Assembly: GCA_040768665.1 (NCBI GenBank)
Contig: JAXGMN010000012.1
Coordinates: 248,001-312,000, forward strand
Direction: 5' to 3'
Source: JABWBD01 sp040768665
Lineage (GTDB): Bacteria > Planctomycetota > Planctomycetia > Pirellulales > Thermoguttaceae
Length of the DNA stretch: 64,000 nt
Part shown: positions 51,831-60,673 of the stretch, one piece after another
How positions within the stretch are numbered: position 1 is the stretch's first letter
How the letters are laid out: the number at the start of each line of letters is the position of its first letter
Program-made: the position numbers and the translations under genes
The notes under the pieces: model-generated
Database searches by the model: none
Seen by the model: the letters and a program-made list of their open reading frames with translations, nothing else
Told to the model about the DNA's origin: nothing

Positions 51831-53401
51831 CACTCGGCTCCTACGGCAAAGGCCGCCTGGTGCAAGAGGTCCGACAGCCCCGGCGGCAAATACACGCCGA
51901 GCAGGAGCACGCCCATCCCGAGAACAAACGGCGGCACGACGGACCACCATGCTTCCGTCGTCATCTCGGGATCCATCGACGCGGACGCCGGTTCGGCGAC
52001 GGGCGGTCGGCGACTGGTCTGTTCTTCGGCAGTCAGAGCCGTTTTCGCCGGAACGACGCCGTCCGAAAACATCGACTTGTCCCCTTCTTTCCCGCCATAG
52101 ACGATAGGGAGCACCACGGCCGACATCCCGACGAAGACCGCTCCCAAGGCCACGAGATAGCCGATTGCCGCAAGCGAGTGTCCACCGTCGACCATTCCTT
52201 TGAGAACCGTGAACTCGCTCAAGAACGTTCCGAAAGGCGGCGATCCGGTGATGGCCAACAAACCGGCAATCCAAAGGCCACCGGTGACCGGCAGGACCCG
52301 CAGAGTGCCTCGCGCGTCGGCGGTCGACTTCGTATGGAAGTAGGCGAGCGTATTCCCGGCAGCCAGGAAGAGCATCGCCTTGGTGAGCGAATGATTCACG
52401 GCGTGGAACATGCTTCCGAAGCCGGCAACACCGCCGATTCCCACCCCCAGGGCGAGAATGCCCATATGTTCAATGCTCGAATAGGCCAACAGCCGCTTGT
52501 AGTCGGCCTGCCGGATGATGAAAACCGCGGCCGTCAGCATGGATACCAGCCCGAACAACATGAGCAGTTCCCGGCTGAAGTCTCCCAGCCCGGCTTTCAC
52601 CAGCAGCGAATGCCCGCGAAGAATGGCGAGGAAAGCGCAGTTCAACAGCACTCCGGAGAGCAGTGCGGAGACGATCGACGGGGCCTCGCTGTGGGCGTCG
52701 GGCAGCCACGTGTGCAAGGGGGCGAGCCCCATCTTCGTACCGTAGCCGACCAGGAGCAACAGGAACGCAGCCTGCAGCCACAAGGGATCGAGAGAGCCGG
52801 CGTGCTGCTCCAGATCGGCGATCGAGAGGTGCAGCGGCGATTCGGCCCCTCGTGCGGCAACGGCCAGGAAGAAATTACCCAACAGCGCCAACGCGATGCC
52901 GACCGAGCAGATCACCAGGTACTTCCACGTCGCTTCCAGCGATTTGGGATAGCGATGGAAATAAATCAACGGCGCGCTGGCCAGCGTTGTCGCTTCCACC
53001 GCGACCCACATCAGCCCCCAGTGGCGGCTGAGGATCACCAGCGTCATCGCGGCGAGAAACAGCAGCAGACAGCCGGTGAACACGGCCTCGGGGAAATTGA
53101 CGAATGGTATGTCCTCCTGCGGCGACGCGTCGCGTCGCCGTTCACGGGTCAGGTAACCGACGGCATAGACCGACGTGACGAGGAACACCGCGCTGGTGAT
53201 CGCCAGGAACAACAACGAAGCGGCGTCCAGCCCGATCCAGCCGTGGAGAACCGGGTCCGGAGGATCGGCGATCGCGGCGGCGGAAAGGCCGCCGTGGAGC
53301 CCGGCCGACGCGACCAGCAGCGCCCGCCGCGGCCAGTTCCAGGGCAGGGCAAACGCCGCCAGGGCGGCAACCGTCGGCGCCGCGATAAGGAGCCAGAGCA
53401 T
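51830..53401 (-). CDS. Ehr/HyfF-like ion-translocating membrane subunit
   Basis: This 523-residue polytopic protein has about 13 helices and is a member of the NuoM/N/MrpD antiporter-like family. Landmarks are the helix-5 glutamate in LMWVAVEATTLASAPLI, LLVGYGTKMGLAPLHTWLPD followed by AHSEAPSIVSALLSGVLLN, and the lysine region DYKRLLAYSSIEHMGILALG. Those conserved Glu and Lys residues are the charge network used for ion movement in complex I. A hydrophilic loop of about 70 residues lies near the C-terminus. It is the second antiporter-like subunit of the complex, with 54973-56964. Confidence 0.9.
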   Translation of the reverse strand: MLWLLIAAPTVAALAAFALPWNWPRRALLVASAGLHGGLSAAAIADPPDPVLHGWIGLDAASLLFLAITSAVFLVTSVYAVGYLTRERRRDASPQEDIPFVNFPEAVFTGCLLLFLAAMTLVILSRHWGLMWVAVEATTLASAPLIYFHRYPKSLEATWKYLVICSVGIALALLGNFFLAVAARGAESPLHLSIADLEQHAGSLDPLWLQAAFLLLLVGYGTKMGLAPLHTWLPDAHSEAPSIVSALLSGVLLNCAFLAILRGHSLLVKAGLGDFSRELLMLFGLVSMLTAAVFIIRQADYKRLLAYSSIEHMGILALGVGIGGVAGFGSMFHAVNHSLTKAMLFLAAGNTLAYFHTKSTADARGTLRVLPVTGGLWIAGLLAITGSPPFGTFLSEFTVLKGMVDGGHSLAAIGYLVALGAVFVGMSAVVLPIVYGGKEGDKSMFSDGVVPAKTALTAEEQTSRRPPVAEPASASMDPEMTTEAWWSVVPPFVLGMGVLLLGVYLPPGLSDLLHQAAFAVGAE

Positions 53402-53404
53402 GGT

Positions 53405-54046
53405 TCAGTCCTTCAAGGATGCCAATTCGTCGGTTTCAATGCTGTCGAACTCGCGGCTGAGGTGGTGGATGGTGATTCCCATCACGAACACGGCCACGAA
53501 GACGTCCAGCAGAACCCCCATCTCGACCAGCAGAGGTTCCTCGATCGCGAAGGCCCAGCCAAATACATAGATGCCGTTCTCCAGCCCCAGGTAACCGATC
53601 ACCTGCATCACCGCCGTGTTGCGGCTGACGATCAGCAGGAAGCCGCAGAGAACAGTGAAGACCGCCACGGGCACCAACAGGGGCGACAGCCCCGGCACCA
53701 TTGGCAGCCGCCCCGCGATATGCGTGGCCATGCCCCACAGCGCGATTCCCAGCAACAGCGAGGTCGTGAACCCGACGAGCGGCTCGACTTCGTTCCGCAC
53801 GTTCACCTCGCGGACGGCCCGCCGCAGCAACACCGGGAGAACCAGGGCCTTGATCACGATGCTCACGATGGCGACCGCGCCGAGGCGGAGCGTGACCTCG
53901 GGCCATTTGGACAGAATCGGAATCAGCCCCAACAGAACGCCCTGCAGGGCGACCGCCCGGATACACGCCTGCAGCCGGCTGGAACCCAGGAGCCAAAGGC
54001 TGGTCAGCATCAGCAGGACCAGGACCGCGTCGAGCCAGTTACTCAC
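53405..54046 (-). CDS. HyfE-like membrane subunit
   Basis: This 213-residue membrane protein begins at GTG 54046, with GAGG eight bases upstream (MSNWLDAVLVLLMLTSLWLL). About six helices follow. The ending VMQVIGYLGLENGIYVFGWA, then LLVEMGVLLDVFVAVFVMGI, is the HyfE/NuoK-like signature with its conserved glutamates. It lies between the NuoH-like and NuoN-like genes, as in hyf operons. A 705-codon frame covering it and reaching 55522 is a shadow across the neighbouring genes. Confidence 0.85.
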   Translation of the reverse strand: MSNWLDAVLVLLMLTSLWLLGSSRLQACIRAVALQGVLLGLIPILSKWPEVTLRLGAVAIVSIVIKALVLPVLLRRAVREVNVRNEVEPLVGFTTSLLLGIALWGMATHIAGRLPMVPGLSPLLVPVAVFTVLCGFLLIVSRNTAVMQVIGYLGLENGIYVFGWAFAIEEPLLVEMGVLLDVFVAVFVMGITIHHLSREFDSIETDELASLKD

Positions 54047-54051
54047 GCTTT

Positions 54052-54969
54052 TCACCTCACGACGAGAACCAGGGCCACAATGGAAAGGATCGACGCTCCG
54101 ATCAGAAACTGCGGAACCCGCAGCAGCCGGAGTCGAGCCATGACCGATTCGACAACTCCGGTCGCAACCGCAAGCAGCCCGAGCCCCGCGATCCCGAAAG
54201 CGAGGTCTGCAAGGAAAAAACCGCTGCGAATGGGGACCAGAGCACCGGCCAAGAGCGAGCCGAGGATCCACATTTTCAACGCGGCGGCATACTGGATGGC
54301 GGCGAAGTCCGGCCCGCTGTGGTCCAGGACCATCACCTCGTGGATCATCGTCAGCTCGAGATGGGTGTTGGGATCGTCGACCGGGATCCGGGCGTTTTCC
54401 GCGAGGAAGACGATCATCAGCGCCGCGGCGGCCAGCAGCAGCGCCGGCCCGGCGCCCGAGAGCAACGCTGCGGCGTCGATGCTCGCAAAGATGCCTGCCA
54501 GCGAGAGTTTGCCGGATAGTGCTGCCAGGGTCGTCAGCGCCAAGAGCAGCGCCGGTTCGGCCAATGCCGAGAAAAACACCTCCCGGCTGGCTCCCATACC
54601 CTCGAAGCTCGAGCCCGTATCGAGTGCGGCGGAGACCGTGAAGAACCTCGCCAGGCCGAGCAGGTAGGCGACCAGCAGGAAGTCGCCGGAAAAAGAGACG
54701 AGAGGATTGCAGCCGGCCAGAGGAACGAACGGCAAGGCTGCCAGCACCGCCGCACAGCCGACGATCGGGCCGGCGACAAACACGGGCGTTGTCGTGCGGC
54801 TGTACACGGCGCCTTTGTGGAGCAGTTTCCAGAGTTCGCGGTAGGGCTGGAGCCAGGGCTGGCCGTGCCGGCCGGCGAAGAGGGCCTTCGTCCGGTTGAT
54901 GATGCTGAGCATCAGCGGAGCCAAGATCAGCCCGACTGCCAGTAAAACCAATCCCGAAGCCCTTACCAT
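54052..54969 (-). CDS. HyfC/HycD-like (NuoH-like) membrane subunit
   Basis: This 305-residue membrane protein is the NuoH/HycD family anchor. Landmarks are GRHGQPWLQPYRELWKLLHK, then FLAENARIPVDDPNTHLELT followed by MIHEVMVLDHSGPDFA, the conserved loop that contacts the soluble arm and holds acidic residues of the quinone-like cavity. Eight helices are predicted by eye. It begins three bases after the HyfB-like stop and ends six bases before HyfE, so it is tightly packed in the operon. Confidence 0.88.
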   Translation of the reverse strand: MVRASGLVLLAVGLILAPLMLSIINRTKALFAGRHGQPWLQPYRELWKLLHKGAVYSRTTTPVFVAGPIVGCAAVLAALPFVPLAGCNPLVSFSGDFLLVAYLLGLARFFTVSAALDTGSSFEGMGASREVFFSALAEPALLLALTTLAALSGKLSLAGIFASIDAAALLSGAGPALLLAAAALMIVFLAENARIPVDDPNTHLELTMIHEVMVLDHSGPDFAAIQYAAALKMWILGSLLAGALVPIRSGFFLADLAFGIAGLGLLAVATGVVESVMARLRLLRVPQFLIGASILSIVALVLVVR

Positions 54970-54972
54970 GAT

Positions 54973-56964
54973 TCAGCCCAGTTTCCAGACCAGCAGAACA
55001 AGAATCGTCAGCGCGATATAAAGGACATACATTTGGATGCGACCCTGCTGCAGCCACCGCAACCGTAAGGCGGCCCAGGCGATTGCGGCAAAGGCGGGGG
55101 CGAACAGGCGCTCGCGAAAAACGTCGGGAGTCTCCGAGGCAAAACTCGCGCGGCTCGGGAAAAGGCCCTGCGGCGCGTCGAGACCGATCCGTGGTCGGAG
55201 AAGGATCCGGAACAGAAGGACCAGCGGGCTGGCGTAAGAGGAGGCCGTGTATTGCATCCTCGGCTCGGGCGCGACGTAGCCGCAGTCCCATGTCCCGGCC
55301 CGCTCGATCTTTCGGCCGGCGAGGAGTCGACTGCGCCCAAGTGCCAACAGCCCTGCAGCCCCAAGCAGCATCCAGGACGATGCGCAGACGATGACGAGAG
55401 GCCGCATCGCCTCCTGCGCGGCCGACGAGGCGGTTGCCTGGAACGCGGGTGGAACCAGTGCGACGGCCGCCGGCTTCAGCAGTGGCAGCCAGGCCGGCGC
55501 CGTCAAGCCGATTACGAAGCACGCCCCGGCAAGCGTCACCATGGCCGCTCGCATCGCGGGGCCGACCTCATGGGCATCGCGACCCTCTTCGCTGCGGGCT
55601 TCGCCGAGAAACACGCAACCGAAGGCCTTCGTAAAACAGGCGGCAGCCAATCCGCCGATGAGCGCCAACCCGCCAATGACGAGCACGCACAGCAGGGCCC
55701 AGGCGACACTGCCGGACCGCTGCGGGTCGGCGACGCCGGCCAATACACCCAGGTAGATCAGCAGTTCGCTGATGAAGCCGTTCAGCGGCGGCAAGCCGGA
55801 GATTGCGCATGCCCCCACGAGGAATGTCGTGCCGGTGACGGGCATCTTCTTGAGCAATCCGCCCAGCCGATCGATCTCGCGTGTCTTCGCCGCGTGCTGA
55901 ACGGCGCCGGCTCCAAGGAAGAGGAGGCTCTTGAACAACGCATGATTCAGAACGTGCAACAAAGCCCCGATGATTCCCAGGATGGCCATGGCGGGGATTC
56001 GATAGGCAATCCCGAGAAGCCCGGTTCCCAGGCCGATCGCGATGATCCCGATGTTCTCCACGCTATGATATGCCAGCAGCCGTTTGAGGTCGTGCTGAGC
56101 CAGTGCAAACAGCACTCCGATGATCCCGGAGCTGACGCCGATACCCAACAGGGTCCAGCCCCACCAGGATTGAGTTTCACCGAGGAATGTCAGCGTGCGG
56201 ACCAATCCGTAAATGCCGGTCTTGATCATCACTCCGCTCATCACCGCCGAGACGTGCGAGGGGGCGGCAGGATGCGCCTCGGGCAGCCAGACATGGACGG
56301 GAATGAACCCCGCCTTCGTCCCAAATCCCACCACGGCCAGCAGAAACATCCCTCCGGCCAACGCCGGTTCGGACGACAACCGGTCGAAGTCGAGCGAGCC
56401 CGACTCCCGGCCGAGCAGCAGAAAGAGCACCAGTAGCAGGGCGGTCCCCATGTGCGTGGCAACCAGGTACGTCCAACCCGCGCGCCGCACCTCTTCGCGA
56501 TCGTAATCCGTCACTACGAGGAAGAATGAGGCGAGCGACATCACCTCCCAGCAGACGAGAAACACCAGCCCGTTTCTCGCCGCCACGACCAGGAGCATCG
56601 TCGCCGCCAGGAGATTGAAGTGGAACCACGAAACGGCAATGGTGGACTCTCTCGACGAATGCTCCAAATACTCGCGTCCGTAGATCGCTGCAACCGCCAC
56701 GACGATGGCGATGGGGAGCACAAACGCGCATGATAAGGGATCCAGCCCGAACGACAGGCTGCCGAACGGCACCTGCCACGCCCACCGCACCGCAGCCGCA
56801 TCTCCGGAAACGAGGACCTCCGCCGCGCCGGCCATCGCCAGCAGGCTTCCCGCCACCGCAGTCGAGCAGGCGGCCGTCGCGGCGCTCTTGGGGCTCTTGC
56901 CAAGCAGCAACGACAAGAAACTCCCGCCAATCAACAGGCTTACGCCAACGCCGAAGAACCACAT
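54973..56964 (-). CDS. HyfB-like ion-translocating membrane subunit
   Basis: This 663-residue polytopic protein is a NuoL/HyfB antiporter-like subunit with about 15 helices. Conserved features are FLVCWEVMSLASFFLVVTDY (glutamate in helix 5), GFGTKAGFIPVHVWLPEAHP, APSHVSAVMSGVMIKTGIYG, DLKRLLAYHSVENIGIIAIG and FKSLLFLGAGAVQHA. It is the first membrane gene of the complex, starting 15 bases after the HTH-EIIA regulator. It ends with extra helices rather than the long lateral helix of NuoL. Confidence 0.9.
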   Translation of the reverse strand: MWFFGVGVSLLIGGSFLSLLLGKSPKSAATAACSTAVAGSLLAMAGAAEVLVSGDAAAVRWAWQVPFGSLSFGLDPLSCAFVLPIAIVVAVAAIYGREYLEHSSRESTIAVSWFHFNLLAATMLLVVAARNGLVFLVCWEVMSLASFFLVVTDYDREEVRRAGWTYLVATHMGTALLLVLFLLLGRESGSLDFDRLSSEPALAGGMFLLAVVGFGTKAGFIPVHVWLPEAHPAAPSHVSAVMSGVMIKTGIYGLVRTLTFLGETQSWWGWTLLGIGVSSGIIGVLFALAQHDLKRLLAYHSVENIGIIAIGLGTGLLGIAYRIPAMAILGIIGALLHVLNHALFKSLLFLGAGAVQHAAKTREIDRLGGLLKKMPVTGTTFLVGACAISGLPPLNGFISELLIYLGVLAGVADPQRSGSVAWALLCVLVIGGLALIGGLAAACFTKAFGCVFLGEARSEEGRDAHEVGPAMRAAMVTLAGACFVIGLTAPAWLPLLKPAAVALVPPAFQATASSAAQEAMRPLVIVCASSWMLLGAAGLLALGRSRLLAGRKIERAGTWDCGYVAPEPRMQYTASSYASPLVLLFRILLRPRIGLDAPQGLFPSRASFASETPDVFRERLFAPAFAAIAWAALRLRWLQQGRIQMYVLYIALTILVLLVWKLG

Positions 56965-56979
56965 AGTGCAGAATCTCTT

Positions 56980-57669
56980 TCAGTCGTCGGAGGAGGCCGT
57001 TGGGATGCGGGCGTCGACGGCCTCGCACGCCTGGAGAATTTCTTCGCGAGATCCTTGCCGCCGGATGACTGCCGAGAATTCCGGCTGCCGCAGCCCGTAC
57101 GAAAGGCAGGCCAGCGTATGCAGGTGGGTGCGAACAGTCGGGCTCAGCAGGGTGAAGAGCGTGTGGACGGGCAGACCATCGAGGGCCCCGAATTCCACCG
57201 GCTTGTCCAGAAAGCACAGGGTGACCATCGGTCGCGGAACGTGAAGTACCACGGGATTCCGCACGTGCGGCAGAGCGATGCCGTTGCCCACTGCCGTGGA
57301 GCCGAGCGATTCGCGCGCCAGGAGCACCTCCAGCAAGAATTGCCGATCGACCTGCTCCGGCAGGGGCATCAGTTCAACCACCGCATTGAGCACCTGCCGC
57401 TTATCGCTGCCACTCACCCGATAGTAGATCCCGCCGGCGCGAAACGCCTCGCTCAGCCCAGACGCCGGCACGCCATTATGGGGCTCGGCAAAGATCTGCG
57501 CGGAGACGTTGATCCGCTCCGAGGTCGCCCATTCGAGCAGTTCCGCCCGATTGAAGCGATACTGCTCGCTAACCCGGTAGGCGGGCAGCCGCCCCTGCTT
57601 GATCCACCGGTAGATCGTCTTTTCCGACACGTTGAGCAGGCGTGCCGAATCACGTACGCTCAGTTCCAT
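56980..57669 (-). CDS. HTH plus PTS EIIA-type regulator at the head of the Ehr operon
   Basis: This 229-residue protein has an excisionase/MerR-like helix-turn-helix (VRDSARLLNVSEKTIYRWIK, residues 1-60). A PTS EIIA type 2 domain follows (FLLEVLLARESLGSTAVGNG, then IALPHVRNP with the phosphorylatable His, and a FTLLSPTVRTHLHTLACLSY end). It would bind DNA and sense phosphorylation or metabolite state. It is the first gene of the operon, 15 bases before the HyfB-like gene. Three direct TGGACA repeats one helical turn apart lie just upstream, as a likely autoregulatory operator. Confidence 0.85.
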   Translation of the reverse strand: MELSVRDSARLLNVSEKTIYRWIKQGRLPAYRVSEQYRFNRAELLEWATSERINVSAQIFAEPHNGVPASGLSEAFRAGGIYYRVSGSDKRQVLNAVVELMPLPEQVDRQFLLEVLLARESLGSTAVGNGIALPHVRNPVVLHVPRPMVTLCFLDKPVEFGALDGLPVHTLFTLLSPTVRTHLHTLACLSYGLRQPEFSAVIRRQGSREEILQACEAVDARIPTASSDD

Positions 57670-57698
57670 TCCGACCGATCTGCCGTTTTGCTAAACCG

Positions 57699-57725
57699 TG
57701 GACAAGCATTGGACATCTTTGGACA
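57699..57725. promoter_or_regulatory. Operator: three direct TGGACA repeats
   Basis: TGGACA occurs at 57699, 57710 and 57720, spaced 11 and 10 bases. They lie 30-56 bases upstream of the HTH-EIIA start, between it and a possible promoter (minus-strand TTGCGA, 17 bases, TATCCT near 57738-57766). One-turn spacing suggests a protein binding on one DNA face. Confidence 0.5.
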
Positions 57726-57970
57726 ACCGAAAAAGGATATCCTCGTAAGTCCAAGTTCGCAACGGCAAATTGGGTGACTGTACCACAAAAAACCGGGGGC
57801 CGATAACAAGACACGACCAACAGACCGCCATTTCTTTCGGCGCCCAGGCCAAAAAACGCGGCTCGGTTGTCACCCGTAGGGGCGGACTTGGGTACGGAGA
57901 TAGAGGTCGCCCCTGGGGCCGTTCGGCTCGGCTGATTTGCCGTACCCACTCAGGCAGAGCACGGCGTGTG

Positions 57971-58189
57971 GAAGATGATCGCATTCCCTCACGATTGCCA
58001 TCAGCCCGGCTGCTTCCCGGGTAACCGTTCACGGAGCGGAAGAGAGGGGGACAGGTCCATGTTTTCGGCCAACGTCTTTGACGCCAAAACACTCGAATGG
58101 GCCGAAAAATGGACCAGTCCCCGGCCGCCCCGTGAACGGTTACCTTCCCGGCAGCCGGGCTGATATGCGGGTAAATCCTCATCTGCCGC
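57971..58189. repeat. Nested palindromic element (REP family 2 enclosing a family 1-like palindrome)
   Basis: The outer ends match the 91-bp element at 11931-12021: GATGATCGCAT then CATCAGCCCGGCTGC at the left; GCAGCCGGGCTGATATGCGG and CTCATCTGCCGC at the right. The loop is filled by a longer inverted repeat: GGTAACCGTTCACGG with CCGTGAACGGTTACC. Inside that is GGGGGACAGGTCCAT and TTTTCGGCC with GGCCGAAAAATGGACC and AGTCCCC. The 57726-58260 gap has no gene. Confidence 0.75.
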
Positions 58190-58195
58190 TACGGC

Positions 58196-58225
58196 TTGCG
58201 GCGGGGTGGGAATTCAGCCCATAAT
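58196..58225 (+). promoter_or_regulatory. Candidate promoter for the 58261 gene
   Basis: TTGCGG (58196-58201) and CATAAT (58220-58225) are 18 bases apart, about 36 bases before the ATG. AAGGAGAGG precedes the start. Confidence 0.4.
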
Positions 58226-58260
58226 GCGCGCCGATTTCTTTCAACAGCGAAGGAGAGGCC

Positions 58261-59712
58261 ATGGCTAGGACTCGAACGGAAAATGTACTCGGGCTGGTGT
58301 TGCTTCTGACCATCTCGGCGGCTGCAGGGCTGTCTGCCGAACCTCTGGCTTTGCACCCGCAGAATGGCCATTACTTCCTCTGGCGCGGCCGTCCGGCGAT
58401 TCTGGTCACGTCGGGGGAGCATTACGGGGCGGTGCTGAATCTCGACTTCGACTACACCCGGTACCTGGACGCGCTGGCGGCCGACGGGCTGAACCATACG
58501 CGCGTGTTCTCCGGCACCTACCGCGAGATTCCAGGGTCGTTCAAGATCACCGACAACACGCTTGCGCCGCAGGCGAACCGCTTCGCCTGTCCCTGGGCAC
58601 GGAGCGATCGGCCGGGCTATTTCGACGGCGGCAACAAGTTCGACCTGGGCCGGTTCGACGACGGTTACTTCCGCCGCCTCAAGGATTTCATGGCCGCCGC
58701 GGATCGTCGCGGGGTGGTCGTCGAATTGACACTCTTCTGCCCCCTCTATAACGACGAGCTATGGAAGGCCTCTCCGATGAACGCGGCCAACAATGTCAAC
58801 GGCGTGGGCGACTGCCCGAGGACGGAAGTGCTCACGCTGAGACATCCGCGGCTGGTAAAGATGCAAACGGAGCTGGCCGAGAAATTCGCCCGGGAGCTGA
58901 ACGCGTTCGACAACTTCTATTTCGAGATCTGCAACGAACCCTATTTCGGCGGCGTTACCGAAGAGTGGCAGCACCGGATCGTCGACATCCTCGTGGCGGC
59001 CGAGCGGGACTTGCCGAAGAAACACCTGATTTCGATGAACGTCGCCAATGGCCGGAAGAAGGTGGAGAGCCCGCACCCGGGAGTGTCGATCTTCAATTTT
59101 CATTACTGCGTGCCGCCCGACGTGGTTGGCATGAACTACGGCCTGGGCAAGGTGATCGGCGAAAACGAGACCGGCTTTCGCGGCAAGCACGACTTTTTGT
59201 ACCGCAGCGAAGGCTGGGATTTCCTGCTTGCCGGAGGCGGGCTGTACAACAACCTCGACTACTCGTTTACGGCCAAACATCCCGATGGCACCTTCCGGGA
59301 TTATCAGTCGCCCGGCGGCGGGAGCCCGGAGCTTCGCAAGCAGCTTTCCGTGCTCAAGCGTTTCCTGGAGGGTTTTGATTTCGTGCGGATGAAGCCGGAT
59401 CCGGCGGCGGTGAAGCGTGCGTCCGGCGATCTGGCGGCGAGCGTCTTGAGCGAGCCGGGACGAGCTTATGCCGTCTATCTCCACGTGCCGATTCCCAATA
59501 AGCCGAAGAAGATCGAAGAGTTTCTGCGGGATCGCGTGAAAGCAAATCTCGACGTCGACTTGCCCGCGGGCAGATACCGGGCCGAATGGGTCGACACCAA
59601 GACCGGCGAAATGGTGCGCGGTGGAGAATTCCCGCACGGAGGCGGCGAGCGGTCGCTTCAGTCGCCGGTATTCTCCAACGATATTGCATTGCGAATCGTC
59701 GCAATTGAATAG
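58261..59712 (+). CDS. Secreted GH-A-like hydrolase
   Basis: This 483-residue exported protein starts MARTRTENVLGLVLLLTIS, with cleavage near GLSAEP. The barrel begins HPQNGHYFLWRGRPAILVTS, and AADGLNHTRVFSGTYREI follows. The acid/base candidate is in FYFEICNEPYFGGVTEEW (about E226) and the nucleophile candidate in VIGENETGFRGK (about E301 or E303). Both lie at the strand-4 and strand-7 positions of GH-A enzymes. The C-terminal beta domain is short. The substrate is unknown. AAGGAGAGG precedes the start. The neighbouring isomerase and DUF1080 genes suggest a carbohydrate-use operon. Confidence 0.82.
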   Translation: MARTRTENVLGLVLLLTISAAAGLSAEPLALHPQNGHYFLWRGRPAILVTSGEHYGAVLNLDFDYTRYLDALAADGLNHTRVFSGTYREIPGSFKITDNTLAPQANRFACPWARSDRPGYFDGGNKFDLGRFDDGYFRRLKDFMAAADRRGVVVELTLFCPLYNDELWKASPMNAANNVNGVGDCPRTEVLTLRHPRLVKMQTELAEKFARELNAFDNFYFEICNEPYFGGVTEEWQHRIVDILVAAERDLPKKHLISMNVANGRKKVESPHPGVSIFNFHYCVPPDVVGMNYGLGKVIGENETGFRGKHDFLYRSEGWDFLLAGGGLYNNLDYSFTAKHPDGTFRDYQSPGGGSPELRKQLSVLKRFLEGFDFVRMKPDPAAVKRASGDLAASVLSEPGRAYAVYLHVPIPNKPKKIEEFLRDRVKANLDVDLPAGRYRAEWVDTKTGEMVRGGEFPHGGGERSLQSPVFSNDIALRIVAIE

Positions 59713-59721
59713 GAGGAGGAA

Positions 59722-60630
59722 ATGAGACAGTCTCACCAATGGACACGGCGGGGATTTCTGAGGGCGGCGGCCGGCGCAGCCGCGGCGGGATGCGCCGGCA
59801 AGGTTGCCGCGACGGAGAACGACGCAAGCGTCGCAAAGCAGCAGATACCGCTGAAGATCGGCATTCGCGCGGCAAGCATGCGGATGGTCGGCGATTTCGG
59901 CGTCATCAAGACGGCGGCGAGCATTCCGGGCATTCTGGGCGTGGAGCTGCAGGCCACCGGCGGCAGGATCAATCTCCGCGACTTCGACGCGGTGCGCCAC
60001 TACAAGCGGGAAGCCGATCGGTGGGCGATGCGTATTCCGTCGCTGGCGGGCGTATGGGACCGGGGCGTGCAGATTCACAGCCCCACCGCCATGGATAGCG
60101 TCGTCAAGTCGATCCGCGCTGCGGAGATGCTCGGCTCTCGCGTGCTTCTTCTGGCGTTTTTCCGCGAGAATGCCCCCGATATGACGCGGGAAGAATCCTT
60201 CGGTCCGATCGTCGCCATGCTGCGGGAGACAGGGCGCCACGCGGCGGATGCGGGCATCGTCCTGGGGCTGGAAAACTCGCTGAGTCCGGCCGACAACAAG
60301 AAACTGGTCGATCTGGTCGACTATCCGGCCGTGGGCGTCTATTATGATCTTCACAACATGGCCCACTACGGCCATGGCGACCAGGCGATCCCGGGCGTCA
60401 AGCTGCTTGGCAACGAGCGGATCTGCATGGTGCACGTGAAGAACGGGAGCGAACTCTTGTCGGAGCCGGGGCCGATCGACTGGGCGGCCACGTTTCGCGC
60501 ATTCAATGAAATCCAGTACGACGGCTGGTACGTGTACGAGACGGGGCACGAGAGCACCGAGGACTGCATCAAAGACACCGGGAAGAACAATGAGTTTCTG
60601 AAGAAGCACGTCGTAATGCCGAGCGCGTAA
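59722..60630 (+). CDS. Tat-exported sugar phosphate isomerase/epimerase-like TIM barrel
   Basis: This 302-residue protein has a twin-arginine signal (WTRRGFLRAAAGAAAAGCA). The mature part is a xylose isomerase-like (AP endonuclease 2-like) TIM barrel: LKIGIRAASMRMVGDFG, VLGLENSLSPADNKKLVDLV (metal Glu), GVYYDLHNMAHYGHGDQ (metal Asp/His), ICMVHVKNGSELL and a final GWYVYETGHES. Planctomycete periplasmic members act on sugars or inositol-like compounds, but the substrate is unproven. GGAGGAGG precedes ATG 59722, nine bases after the hydrolase stop. Confidence 0.86.
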   Translation: MRQSHQWTRRGFLRAAAGAAAAGCAGKVAATENDASVAKQQIPLKIGIRAASMRMVGDFGVIKTAASIPGILGVELQATGGRINLRDFDAVRHYKREADRWAMRIPSLAGVWDRGVQIHSPTAMDSVVKSIRAAEMLGSRVLLLAFFRENAPDMTREESFGPIVAMLRETGRHAADAGIVLGLENSLSPADNKKLVDLVDYPAVGVYYDLHNMAHYGHGDQAIPGVKLLGNERICMVHVKNGSELLSEPGPIDWAATFRAFNEIQYDGWYVYETGHESTEDCIKDTGKNNEFLKKHVVMPSA

Positions 60631-60673
60631 GAATCGGCCGATGGTTTTTTCGACGAGCCTTGGGAGATCGACC

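Noticed and set aside
51860..54667. 935-codon plus-strand frame
   Set aside because: Very His/Gln/Arg-rich shadow of the membrane subunits encoded on the other strand.
53405..55522. 705-codon minus-strand frame
   Set aside because: Only its last 213 codons are real (HyfE-like, from GTG 54046). The rest is out of frame with the HyfB- and HyfC-like genes it crosses.
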